A program made the translations under genes and the position numbers. DNA of 64,000 nt from CAZENU01 sp965117035 (GTDB taxonomy: Bacteria; Chloroflexota; Dehalococcoidia; Lucifugimonadales; CAZENU01), in assembly GCA_965117035.1 (NCBI GenBank), contig OZ220748.1:2914001-2978000 (forward strand), in the 5' to 3' direction. Within the stretch, counting starts at the first letter, position 1, and each line of letters begins with the position of its first letter. The notes under the pieces are model-generated. The model did no database searches, had not been told where the DNA came from, and saw only the letters and a list, made by a program, of their open reading frames with translations. Of this stretch, positions 16,925 through 25,746 are shown one piece after another.

Positions 16925-17740
16925 TAGGCGTGTTCACACTACGTAGTGCATCGAATGTGAGCGCCACGAGAATGAAGCCGAGAAAGAGCGCATCGAGCTT
17001 GTCAAAGCGAGAGAAGATGCGGCGAAAGCCTTTCAATCGTTGGAAGAGACGCTCTACCTCGTTGCACCTCTCGTAGAGCTCCTTGTCGTACTCCCACGGG
17101 CTGATGCGAGTCGAGAGTGAAGGAACGACGGGCTCAATGTCCAACTCCAGGGCAAGCTGGCGAGTCTCGTTGCCCTCGTATGCGCGATCCATCCGCACAG
17201 ACAGGTTATCTTGCAGGGGCCCAAGGCGCGTTTGAGCAACCTGTGCCCCTTCCGGTGCGTCGTGAGCCTGTCCAGGGGAGAGTGAAGGTCATGGCTGTTC
17301 GAGCATTCGCGGCAACCATATGAATCTTGGTGGTCCATCCACCTCTGGACTTGCCGATAGACTGCGGTCCATTCTTTTAGCGCCCCCGTGCCATCAGGAT
17401 GCACCTTGACGAGGGTGCTGTCCATCGAAACGACCTCGAGCTTGACGCGCACGATCTGTTCTCGCTGCAGATGTTCGAATATCCTGTCGAGCACGCCGCT
17501 TTTGGCCCAGCGGCTCATACGGGTGTAGATGGTGTGCCACCTGCCGAACCTGGGAGGCAACCCACGCCACTTGCAGCCATGCTCAGTAACATACAAAATG
17601 GCATTGAGCACCTGTAGATTCGGAATCCTCACATTGCCCCGCTGCACTGGCAATAGATGTTCGATGCGTTCGTACTGGTCCTGTGTTAGTTCCATGAGCC
17701 AAGCATATCACATCAGACCTGGTAGTGTGAACAGGCCCTA
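16925..17740 (-). mobile_element. IS5-family (IS427-like) element
   Basis: The ends are AGGCGTGTTCACACTAC at 16926-16942 and GTAGTGTGAACAGGCCCT at 17722-17739, imperfect inverted repeats. The flanking TA dinucleotides fit the short target site of the IS427 group. The transposase inside is broken. Confidence 0.8.
16931..17695 (-). pseudogene. IS427-group transposase, frameshifted
   Basis: orfA begins at ATG 17695: MELTQDQYERIEHLLP, then GCKWRGLPPRFGRWHTIYTRMSRW and VVSMDSTLVKVHPDG (first D). After GALK a run CTAAAAG allows a -1 shift into KNGPQSIGKSRGGWTTKIHM, as in the programmed frameshift of this group. Further on, two more shifts separate PGQAHDAPEGHRLL, GPLQDNLSVRMDRAYEGNETRQL (second D) and YERCNEVERLFQRLKGFRRIFSRFDKLD (E). 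The later shifts are not at slippery runs, so the gene is probably dead. Confidence 0.85.
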
Positions 17741-18490
17741 GCCAGGCGGAGGCGTTCCCCTAAGACGTACAAACCTGTTCATCGGCCATTTATGGAACTA
17801 TTTCGACCGGTACGACCCGGCTGTTCGATCTACTGACGGCGTGCCCCGTATTTCGCGCACAGGGAATACTCGGTCCCGCCAGACGACCCTATCGACAACG
17901 CCAACAGCGATGCCAGCTTCACAAGCCATCCCGAATCAGATGACGCGATGCCACGTGGTGATCCTATTGGCGGGGGTCTGCGCCACCTACAGCACGTGGA
18001 TTGATGCCGAAATTGATATGGCTGGGGACGGGTTCATGGACAGCAGGCCCATCCTTGCAATACGACCCTGGGGTGATGAGAGAATATCCCAGCGGGTCTG
18101 AGAGGCTGCAGACGAGATCGTCGGGTGGAACATCGAGAAGCGTCGTCGGGACAATTCGACACACAACCTATTGGTCCACCGATCCTATTCGACGTCAAGG
18201 CCCGGCTCGACGCCGCCCCTAATGCCCTGTGGGGACACCCGAACCAGTGCCAGAACCACCAGGCTTCGCCAACTCCGACTTATGAGGCAAACGTATGCTC
18301 TTCGGTAACAGTCACTCTTGACGTGACAGGGCTTGAGGGAGCCTTCAGTGGCGAGATCCGAGATAGACCCGATCGCGCTGGGTAGTGAGCGGCTCGGCCG
18401 ACGCCTGTAGGTAGAATGAAACGCGGCCGTCCACTCCGGCGCGATGCCGTGCTAAGATTCCGCCCGTCTGCATGACTGGAGGCCTTTTCC
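17741..18490. other. Non-coding or decayed stretch before aceB
   Basis: About 750 bases between the IS427-like relic and the malate synthase gene. Only short frames are open; none has a recognisable motif or good ribosome site. The composition is less GC-rich than real genes around it, which suggests a decayed gene. The last 60 bases must hold the aceB promoter but I cannot place -35/-10 boxes with confidence. Confidence 0.5.
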
Positions 18491-20182
18491 ATGGTTACCA
18501 AAGGAAGGGTGAGTTGCCCGCCGCTGCCAGGCGCCGACTCCCTGATGACCGCCGAATTCGCCGAGTTCCTCGCCGCGCTGCACGACAGGTTCACCCCGAG
18601 GGTCGCCGTGCTGCGCGAGAAGCGCGCCGCCGTGCTGCGGCGGGCCCTCGAGGACCGCGTCCTGCCCACCCACCCGCCGGTCTCTGAGGCCAACACCGGC
18701 GACTGGCAGGTCCCGCAGGTGCCGGACGACCTCCGCACACCCGGCATCGAGATAACCGGCCCCGCGTCGGTCACTAACATGTTCATCAACGGCCTGAATC
18801 CCGGCCCCGACGGCGAGCGCGCCGTGGGCGACCTCGACGATGACGAGGACGCGGGGGGCCACAGGCTGATCGACACCCTCACCTCCGCCCGCAACCGGCT
18901 CGGCGCCGTCGAGCGCTCCCTGGAATACACAAACCCCGCCACTGGCAGGCACTACTCGATCCGCGACGGCGAGCTGCCCTTCTTCATGCACCGCGAGAAG
19001 GGGCTGCACCTCGACGAGCCGGACGTGACCGTCGACGGGACGCCCGTGCCGGCCGCCCTCCTGGGCACGGCGCTGACGCTCTTCCACGCCGGGCGGGCGC
19101 AGATCGCCCGCGGCCAGGGCCTCTACTTCTACCTGCCCAAGATGGAGGCCGCCGCCGAGGCCCGCTTCTGGCGCGACGTGTTCGACTTCTCCTGGGACCA
19201 ACTCCGCCTGCCCGAGGACGCCACGATCAGGGCGATACCGCTCGTCGAGTCGCTGCCGGCCGCATTCCAGATGGAGGAGATGCTCTACGAGCTCGGCCCG
19301 TATGCCGCCGGGCTCAACGCCGCCCGCTGGGACTTCAAGGCCAGCATCTTCGAGTTCGTCATGACCGACCCGGACGCCGTCTGGCCCGACAGGTTCGGCG
19401 TCGACGTCAAGACGACCGACTTCATCGCGAACATCTTTCGACGCCTCGTGGCCGTGTGCCTGAAGAGGGGTGCGGTCCCGATCGGCGGCATGGCCACCGC
19501 GCTGCCGAGCCGCGACGACGAGGTCAACCGCTCCGCGGCCGCATCCATCACCGCCGACAAGGAGTGGGAGGCCAACCAGGGCTTCCTGCGCGGCTGGGTC
19601 GCCCACATCTTCCACATGGACACAGCCGCCCGTCCGTTCAAGGAGCTGCGCGGGTCCGGCTGGACGCCGAGCGCCGAGATGGCCGACCCGGACAACTACA
19701 CCATCTCCATCGACGTCCCCGAGGGGCCCATCACCGTCGACGGGACCAGGCGCAACGCCCGCATGGTGATCGAGTACCTGGAGGGCTGGCTGAACGGGCG
19801 CGGCGCGAAGGGCATCGACAGCCTCGAGGGCAGGCCCGGCATCCATCCGGCCCTGATGGAGGACCTCGCCACGGGCCGGATGTCCGTCGCCCAGATCGCC
19901 CAGCGCGTCATACACGCCGCCGCCGACAGCGAGACGGGCGAGACCCACGACCTCGCGCTGGTAAAGCGCCTGCTCGCCGAGGAGCTGGACGACATCCTGT
20001 CGCGCCGCCGCGCCGAGACCGCCGACCAGGCCGCGCTCGCCGCCATCGAAGACCGCTACCGCGCCGCGTACAAGATCGCCATGCGGTGGGTCCTCAACTA
20101 CACCGAGCTCGACTTCAGGAGCCTCGGCTCCTACACCAGGGCCGACCTCGCCGCGATCGCCGCCGAACCGGACGCGTTCTAG
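18491..20182 (+). CDS. aceB: Malate synthase A-like protein, divergent
   Basis: Enzyme joining glyoxylate and acetyl-CoA to malate in the glyoxylate cycle, 563 residues. ATG 18491 has GGAGG eight bases upstream. Family landmarks are GLYFYLPKME near 215, IPLVESLPAAFQMEEMLYEL, AGLNAARWDF (catalytic Arg region), GGMATALP and, near the end, LMEDLATGRMSVAQI (catalytic Asp region). It departs from the family where the usual DGTWVAHP loop should be: here it reads RGWVAHIFHMDTAARPFKELRGSG. No isocitrate lyase lies in the window. I am confident of the family, less so of the exact activity. Confidence 0.85.
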   Translation: MVTKGRVSCPPLPGADSLMTAEFAEFLAALHDRFTPRVAVLREKRAAVLRRALEDRVLPTHPPVSEANTGDWQVPQVPDDLRTPGIEITGPASVTNMFINGLNPGPDGERAVGDLDDDEDAGGHRLIDTLTSARNRLGAVERSLEYTNPATGRHYSIRDGELPFFMHREKGLHLDEPDVTVDGTPVPAALLGTALTLFHAGRAQIARGQGLYFYLPKMEAAAEARFWRDVFDFSWDQLRLPEDATIRAIPLVESLPAAFQMEEMLYELGPYAAGLNAARWDFKASIFEFVMTDPDAVWPDRFGVDVKTTDFIANIFRRLVAVCLKRGAVPIGGMATALPSRDDEVNRSAAASITADKEWEANQGFLRGWVAHIFHMDTAARPFKELRGSGWTPSAEMADPDNYTISIDVPEGPITVDGTRRNARMVIEYLEGWLNGRGAKGIDSLEGRPGIHPALMEDLATGRMSVAQIAQRVIHAAADSETGETHDLALVKRLLAEELDDILSRRRAETADQAALAAIEDRYRAAYKIAMRWVLNYTELDFRSLGSYTRADLAAIAAEPDAF

Positions 20183-20229
20183 GGCAACGCGTCTCGACGC
20201 ATTCTTACTGTTCAGACTCGAGGTGTCCA

Positions 20230-20460
20230 CGCAACCCGTTCACCCCGAGTAGCGCCGCTGCTCTGAGCGGCGCGTATCGAGGGGCGCACGCAGCCTTGCC
20301 GCCAATACTGGCCTCGGCCCCGCCAGAAGACCGGGTTGTGCCGCCCCTTCGATACACCCCGACGAAGCGTCTGGGCGCTCAGGGCGAACGGGGTTGGTTA
20401 CGACCAAGCGTCGGGGTGCTCTGGGCGAACGGGTTGTGTTGGCGACTGCCCCACTCCAGA
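20230..20460. repeat. Cluster of an interspersed GAACGGG-type repeat
   Basis: The motif CGCTCAGGGCGAACGGGGTT (near 20377-20396) recurs as CTCTGGGCGAACGGGTTGTG (near 20419-20438), and inverted as CCCGTTCACCCCGAG (near 20236-20250). A related CACGAACGGGTTGTGT is at about 21202. Inside, GCGCCGCT (20252-20259) and AGCGGCGC (20266-20273) form a perfect 8-bp hairpin 70 bases after the aceB stop, which could also serve as a terminator although no T-run follows. Confidence 0.6.
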
Positions 20461-20705
20461 CGGATTCCATTGACCACGACACCGTCACACCCGCGAAGCG
20501 CCCGCACCCGTGAAGGCGCGCCGGTATCCAGAGCTTGGGGAGCATTCGTCCCCTTGACTCTGAACAGCTACGACGTACGCCCGCTGATTGTCGTCCCGAG
20601 CACAGAGCGGGACCTTGGGCGGGGGCCCGCGACCTGACCCACGAAACGGCCTTCCACCGGCCCGGTTCCTTCGCGTCGCTGACGACGACAGATCCAGGCT
20701 GCCCG

Positions 20706-21015
20706 CTACAGCTTCTTCTCGAGGTAGTGCCGGCTGGCGCCTCCCGCGTAGCCCTCGGACAGCCCGAACTGCCTGTACCCCCGCCTGGTGTAGAAGTCCG
20801 GCGCCTGGAACGACATCGTGTCGACCACCACAGCCACGCAGCCAAGCTCCCTGCCGCGCTCCTCGGCCCAGCCCACCAGGCGGCTCCCGAGCCCCTTCGA
20901 CCGGTGGTCGGGATGCACCCACAGTGTCCGCACGTGGACCTTCCCCCAGTACGCGGCGCCGTCGGGCAAGAAGCCGGCGTTGTACTCGTCCAGGCCCCGG
21001 TCGACCTCTCCCGCC
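20706..21015 (-). pseudogene. GNAT N-acetyltransferase with internal deletion
   Basis: C-terminal half of a GCN5-related acetyltransferase. VHVRTLWVHPDHRSKGLGSRLVGWAEERG contains the acetyl-CoA binding R/Q-x-x-G-x-G/A pattern (here RSKGLG), followed by FYTRRGYRQFG. Upstream, GLDEYNAGFLPDG matches the usual N-terminal region of this branch, but about 25 residues that normally separate it from WGKVHV are missing. A TTG at 20969 would give an 87-residue product. I take it as a shortened, probably inactive copy carried within IS66-type ends. Confidence 0.6.
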
Positions 21016-21404
21016 TGCTACTCCGTCGCGTCAGCGGCAAACTCCATATCGGCACTTCGCTGCCATCCGAGCCAATGCGGCCGGACTCGAGCCCGGAATC
21101 CTCCCGAATCGGGACCGTGACACCATAGGGATGGTCGGCGAGCCGGGCAATCGCCACCGAAGAGGGTCTCTTCTCAGAGCCGATACCCGGACAAACCGCC
21201 CACGAACGGGTTGTGTGGGGACGAGCCCTGCCAGGCTCTCGACAACCCGTCGCGCGGATGGAGACCCGGAATCAACAGCAAGGCGCGTTCCTCCCGGCGA
21301 GTCTGAACAGTTACGCCGGCGGCCAGCGCGTTGTGGGCCCGACCGTCCCCCGCGTATGATTCCGCCGCGATGACGGCGCATCACGCCATTTTGGCGCAGC
21401 CAAC

Positions 21405-22427
21405 ATGACCCTGGCGATCCTCTGGGTCCAGCTCGGCCTCGCCGCCGCCGTCATCCTGGGCGCCTCCCTCTTCCTGGCCATGTCCGCCGATGTCATCGCC
21501 ATCGAGACCGGCCTCGGCCGGTCCTTCGTAGGCGTCGTCCTGCTCGCCACCGCCACGTCGCTCCCAGAGCTGGGCACCGGCGTGAGCGCCGTTGCCATTG
21601 TCGGAGAGCCGGACCTCGCCGTCGGCGGGGCCTTCGGCAGCAACCTGTTCAACCTGCTCATCATCGGCCTGATGGACATCTTCTGGTGGAACCGCTATCT
21701 GCCCAACTACGTGGGCATGTCCTCCGTCGTCGTCGGAGCGCTCGGCATCGCGGTCATCGCGCTTGGCGGCGTGTCCGTCCTGTTCCACGGCATGACCTCC
21801 GTGTTCGACGGATTGCCGATCAGCCCCCTGTCGATCGTGCTGATCGTGGGCTTCGCGGTCGCGATGTACTTCGTCCACCTGTTCGAGCAGCGACAGGCCG
21901 AGGCCGACGACGGAGCGCCGTCAGCCGGCTCCGGCCGCTACGCCGGCGAGCGGCTGCCGCGCCACGTCGTGATCTGCGCGATGACGGCGCTCGTGGTCGT
22001 CGGCAGCGCGGTCTGGCTCTCCTTCGTGGCCGACGATCTGGCCGTCGAGATGGATGGGAGGCCAGCTTCATGGGGATGCAGTTCCTGGCCGTAGCCACCT
22101 CGTTGCCCGAGCTCTCGACCTCCTTCGCCGCGCTCCGCATCGCCGCGCCGGAGCTCGCGATCACGAACCTGCTCGGCAGCAACCTGTTCAACATGGGCTT
22201 CATCCTCTTTCCTGGGCGACGTTGCGCACACCGGAGGGCCGATCTGGGGCGCCGTCTCGCAGGTGCACGCCCTCACCGGCTTCATCGCGATAGGCATGAC
22301 GGCCGTCGTCGTCCTCGCTGTCGTCACCCGCCCGCGCAAGAACCGCCCCGGGTTCCTCACCATAGAGGCGGCGGTGCTGATCGCCGTCTACGCCACAGCC
22401 AGCCTGCTCGTCTTCACCCCAGGCTGA
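21405..22427 (+). pseudogene. Sodium/calcium exchanger family protein with two compensating frameshifts
   Basis: Inner-membrane cation antiporter of the CaCA/YrbG type with two homologous halves. Half 1 contains ATATSLPELGTGVSAVAIVGEPDLAVGGAFGSNLFN. Half 2 contains AVATSLPELSTSFAALRIAAPELAITNLLGSNLFN. These are the alpha repeats that form the ion site. One base seems lost near 22055 (EMDGRP should read EMGWEAS) and one gained near 22210 (FPGRR should read FLGDV). The total length, 341 codons, is then normal. The rest of the protein looks undecayed, so a recent mutation or a sequence error is more likely than old decay. Confidence 0.85.
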
Positions 22428-22451
22428 CGCGCCCAACCCCTCTCCCGTCAC

Positions 22452-23577
22452 ACGCGTGATGCAGATTAACAAGGGTCTAAGAGGTAGTTTAGGAAAGAGT
22501 CGAGAAGTGGTACAGGTAGTCTACCCTTACCAAGGAGTAGGCCATGACCTTAAGCCTCGACACTTTCCTGGTGGCATTGTATACGACGGTGGACGACCTC
22601 TATCAGAAGCACTATGCCGGTACAAAGCCTCGTCGCCCCGGCAGACGGCCGGAGTTGTCCGACAGCGAGGTTCTGACTCTAGCCATCTGCGCCCAATGGT
22701 TCGGGACCTCTGAGCGAGCCTTTATCCGTCACGCCTCGGAGCACTGGCGCAGCTACTTTCCCAAGCTGGTGAGCCAGAGTACCTACAATCGCCGCCTCCG
22801 GGACATGACGGGCGTGTTGGCTGACCTTGTTGGAGTGATGGCCCAAGAGTTAAAGGCATATCGTGGACAATACCAGGCTGTGGATACCGTGCCAGTGCCT
22901 CTGATGCGTCGCTGTCGGGGCCGACGCCACCGTCTGTTCGGAGACGAAGCGGCCATCGGGCGTGGTGGGAGCGACCGTGACTGGTACTACGGAAGCAAAC
23001 TGCTTGTGTCGGTGACACCGGAGGGAGTCAGCACGGGTTTTCTGCTAGGCCCTGCCAGCACGGAAGACCGGTGGATGGCCGAGTCATTCTTCTGTTGGCG
23101 CATCGATCAGACAGATACGCCCTATGGCCTCCAGGACCTGCCCAGCATCTACCGCCGGAACGGTGAGAGATATATGGGACCCACCGGGCCTGTGAGGCCC
23201 AGGTGCGGAGTGGGTTCGGCCAGTGCGGTGCCCTATGTGGCAGATAACGGTTTCTTTGGAGCTTGGTGGCAGACGCACTGGCGACAGAAGTACGGAGTGG
23301 TCGTGCTAACGCCAAAGAACTATCAAGGATATGGCTCGCGCAGTGCAAGAAGAGAACACTCCGCCTGGAAGCAGGTGGTGGAGACCGTCAACGGCCATCT
23401 GGAGAAGGTCTTCAGCCTCCACTTCTGTGGCGCACGCAGCTCATGGGGCCTGGTAAATCGGGTGGCTGCCAAGCTGGTGGCCTTGAACATCGGTATCTGG
23501 ATCAACCGCCTCTTTGGTCGTCCTGATCTCGCTCTCGCCACCATCTTCAACCCATAAGCCTAATTTGCATCACGCGT
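22452..23577 (+). mobile_element. Intact IS982-like element inside a palindromic repeat
   Basis: The terminal inverted repeats ACGCGTGATGCAGATTA (22452-22468) and TAATTTGCATCACGCGT (23561-23577) differ at one base. The element is 1126 bases with one complete transposase. The left flank ends CCCCTCTCCCGTCAC and the right flank begins TCTACGGGAGAGGGTAGGGG, the two arms of the palindrome seen whole at 40835-40855, so the element sits in its loop. Confidence 0.8.
22544..23557 (+). CDS. IS982-like DDE transposase
   Basis: Complete transposase of 337 residues that would cut and join the ends of the surrounding element. ATG 22544 has AAGGAG seven bases upstream. N-terminal LSDSEVLTLAICAQWFG and STYNRRLRDM are typical of the IS982 group. 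The catalytic region contains YQAVDTVPVPL (first D), YVADNGFFG (second D) and VVETVNGHLEKVFSLHFCGARS, with the E in the last. It is the only transposase in the window, apart from IS66, that has neither frameshift nor stop, so the element may still move. Confidence 0.85.
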   Translation: MTLSLDTFLVALYTTVDDLYQKHYAGTKPRRPGRRPELSDSEVLTLAICAQWFGTSERAFIRHASEHWRSYFPKLVSQSTYNRRLRDMTGVLADLVGVMAQELKAYRGQYQAVDTVPVPLMRRCRGRRHRLFGDEAAIGRGGSDRDWYYGSKLLVSVTPEGVSTGFLLGPASTEDRWMAESFFCWRIDQTDTPYGLQDLPSIYRRNGERYMGPTGPVRPRCGVGSASAVPYVADNGFFGAWWQTHWRQKYGVVVLTPKNYQGYGSRSARREHSAWKQVVETVNGHLEKVFSLHFCGARSSWGLVNRVAAKLVALNIGIWINRLFGRPDLALATIFNP

Positions 23578-23589
23578 TCTACGGGAGAG

Positions 23590-23838
23590 GGTAGGGGTGA
23601 GGGTGAATGCCGTCCCTGGCAGACCGCCCTTCACGTGTTCACGGGTCTTTGCACAACCGTCATTTCCGCGCAGACGGCGCCGGGAATCCAAGGCCCCTCA
23701 ATCGTCAGTCCCGCGAAAAGCCCGCCCCCGTGGAGACGAGGGGAGACCCTTGCGTAACTCCTCATGCAGCCGGCAGACGGGGGTGGACGTGCGGCGATAT
23801 CCTATCTGGGAGACCACGCCCGTGGATTCCCGCCTTCG
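23590..23838. repeat. Interspersed repeats with IS5-type end sequences
   Basis: The stretch holds the common CGTCATTTCCGCGCAGACGG and GGGAATCCA type repeat (translated as PRRRRRESK) and end-like copies of the neighbouring IS5 element: GGTCTTTGCACAACCGTCAT near 23643 and GAGACCCTTGCGTAACTC near 23745. No gene is supported. Confidence 0.55.
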
Positions 23839-25102
23839 GAGACCTTTGCATAATTCATGCGGCACGCCGACAATTGGGCCAACCGATTGAGGAGATGCGT
23901 TATGCACCGAGAAGAGAGTCCTCCAACGTTCGCCGATGCCTTGATGCCAGAGGATCTGGGCCGAAACAAGAGGTTGGATCGGATCGACGAGATGTTGGAC
24001 TGGGAGCCTGTGGCTCGTCTGGTGTCGGAGATTCACTCGTCGAAGCGTGGAGCGCCGAGCTATCGACCGCTGGCGATGGTAAAGGTGTTGCTGCTGGAGC
24101 AGTGGTACACGCTATCGGACCCGGAGATGGAAGAGGCGCTGGGAGACCGTCTGTCCTTCCGACGGTTCGTGGGTCTGGGGATTGACGACGGCACTCCAGA
24201 CCATTCGACCATAAGCCGGTTCCGTTCCAAATTGGGCAAGGACAAGAGCGCCCAGTTGTTTGAGGAGATCAACGGTCAGTTGGCGGATCATGGGATGATG
24301 GTCAAAGAGGGGATGTTGATGGATGCGACTCTTGTGGAGGCTCAGGCGCGTCGTCCGTCGCGGCAGCAAGGACATGGAGCGAAGAGCAGCTTGGACAGCG
24401 ATGCCGATTGGAGCTACAGCCAGCGTGGCAGCCAGACCCATTTCGGATACAAGGTGCATATCGGCGTAGATGAAGGTTCTGGCCTGATCCGTCAGGCAGT
24501 TCTGACGCCAGCCAAGGTGTAAGAGAGCGAGGTAGCAGACCAGTTGTTGAGCGGGGACGAGAATGCGGTATACGCCGACCGTGCGTACGAGTCCAAACAC
24601 AGACGCAAGCGCTTGAGTGAGCAGGGGATCAAGGATCGGATCATGCACCGTTCCCACAAGCACCAGCGGGAGTTGCCATACTGGCAGAAGCGTCGCAACG
24701 AGTTGATCGAGCCGATTCGTCGGGCCGTGGAGAGGGTATTCGGGACATGGAAGCGCAGCTACGCCTACCGCCGGGTGCGCTACCGGGGGTTGGAGCGCAA
24801 CACGGTGGAGGTGTTGTTCAAGGCGATGGCCTACAACCTCAGGCGGGCCGACAGGCTAACTGTGCCCTGTGCATGAAAGACGGCAGAGAAAGAGCTGACA
24901 CAGGGGGTGAACAGCCCACAGAGCACCCAGCCCCCCCTAAAATCGAGGCCGACCGATGCCCGACCACACGATCATCGCTTCCCCAAGCCCGTGCGGCCGG
25001 TCCGATAACGCTGAGGCTCCAGCACCAAAAGGAGAGCCGACGCCGCGGGACCACAAATTCGAAGGTCTCGATCGTCGGGAATGACGGTTATGCAAGGGTC
25101 TC
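23839..25102 (+). mobile_element. IS5-family element
   Basis: Ends GAGACCTTTGCATAA (23839-23853) and TTATGCAAGGGTCTC (25088-25102) are inverted repeats with one mismatch. The transposase is at 23902-24876. About 210 bases of non-coding DNA separate the gene from the right end; this includes a repeat unit, so the right end could also belong to a solo copy. Confidence 0.6.
23902..24876 (+). pseudogene. IS5-family transposase with a single stop codon
   Basis: Transposase reading in one frame throughout except for TAA at 24520-24522. The N-terminal half has YRPLAMVKVLLLEQWYTLSDPEMEEALGDRLSFRRFVGL, PDHSTISRFRSKL and GMLMDATLVEAQ (first D). The C-terminal half has NAVYADRAYESKHRRKRL (second D) and RAVERVFGTWKRSYAYRRVRYRGLERNT (E region). 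The stop falls in TPAKV-stop-ESEVAD, where family members have a short residue pair. One base change would restore it, so the loss is recent. Confidence 0.88.
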
Positions 25103-25121
25103 CGTCGCGAGCAGGCCGCGA

Positions 25122-25718
25122 TCACGTCCGCGGTCGGCGTGGCGCCAGGGCGGCCGCCAGGCCGGCGACGACGGAGCCAGAGAGTCCGAGCACCATGTCG
25201 CCGAGCGTGTCGGCGTAGGCGGTGTCGAGCTCGGACGAATCGCGTATGAAGGCGAAGTACTCGCCGACCTCCCACAGGATCGCGGCGACCGCGCCGAATC
25301 CCACCACGTACGCCAGCGTTGCCCAGCGCCCGACGTTGTGCCGCAGGGCGAGCGTGCCGACGGCGCCCGAGAGCAGCGCCCAGTTGACGAAGTGGTTCGC
25401 GTCGTCCCACCACACGATCGTGTCGTACAGGTCGAGGGCGTTGCCCGCGGTATCGACGAGGAACGGCAGCGTGAGCAGCAGGTCGGTCGGGTATGGGTAC
25501 GGCTCCCTTCGCCCGAACAATCTCCAGGCTACGGGCACTACAACGGTGGCGATCGGGTACGCGGCCAGCCGCCAGAGATAGCCCTTGCCCTCGAACTGCT
25601 GGAGCCCCGAGAAGGCGCCGAACACCAGCAGGCCGATCAGCACGAGCTTCAGGGCGAGGTTGATCCAGAACACGGGCGAGCTGTTGCGCAATACCGAGAT
25701 CGGCGCGGCCACGGTCAT
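25122..25718 (-). CDS. DUF2238 / YjdF-like membrane protein
   Basis: Integral membrane protein of 198 residues with about six hydrophobic segments. The conserved DUF2238 residues are visible: DLYDTIVWWDDANHFVNWAL in the middle and ELDTAYADTLGDMVLGLSGS near the end. The function of the family is not established. ATG 25718 has AGGAGG six bases upstream. It is transcribed in the same direction as the RraA-like gene, starting 28 bases after that gene's stop, so the two may be co-transcribed. Confidence 0.8.
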   Translation of the reverse strand: MTVAAPISVLRNSSPVFWINLALKLVLIGLLVFGAFSGLQQFEGKGYLWRLAAYPIATVVVPVAWRLFGRREPYPYPTDLLLTLPFLVDTAGNALDLYDTIVWWDDANHFVNWALLSGAVGTLALRHNVGRWATLAYVVGFGAVAAILWEVGEYFAFIRDSSELDTAYADTLGDMVLGLSGSVVAGLAAALAPRRPRT

Positions 25719-25746
25719 CGGGTCCTCCTGGTTGGCACCGGGGCGC

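Larger units (their letters stand above)
20205..21314. mobile_element. Segment bounded by IS66-type inverted ends
   Basis: The left end TTACTGTTCAGACTCG (20205-20220) and right end CGAGTCTGAACAGTTAC (21298-21314) are near-perfect inverted copies and match the ends of the IS66 element at 33746-35201. A third end-like copy inside (CTCTGAACAGCTAC near 20560-20575), together with the CCCCTTGA that precedes it, mirrors the IS66 left end over about 30 bases. No transposase lies between. The load is repeats and a cut-down GNAT gene. It could be a non-autonomous IS66 relative or two nested relics. Confidence 0.5.

Noticed and set aside
17841..18101. An 86-codon plus-strand frame considered as a decayed dioxygenase
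   Set aside because: No metal-binding or cofactor motif could be found in any frame.
18452..20230. A 592-codon minus-strand frame
   Set aside because: Antisense to the malate synthase gene; composition is Gly/Val/Asp/Arg shadow and no motif is visible.
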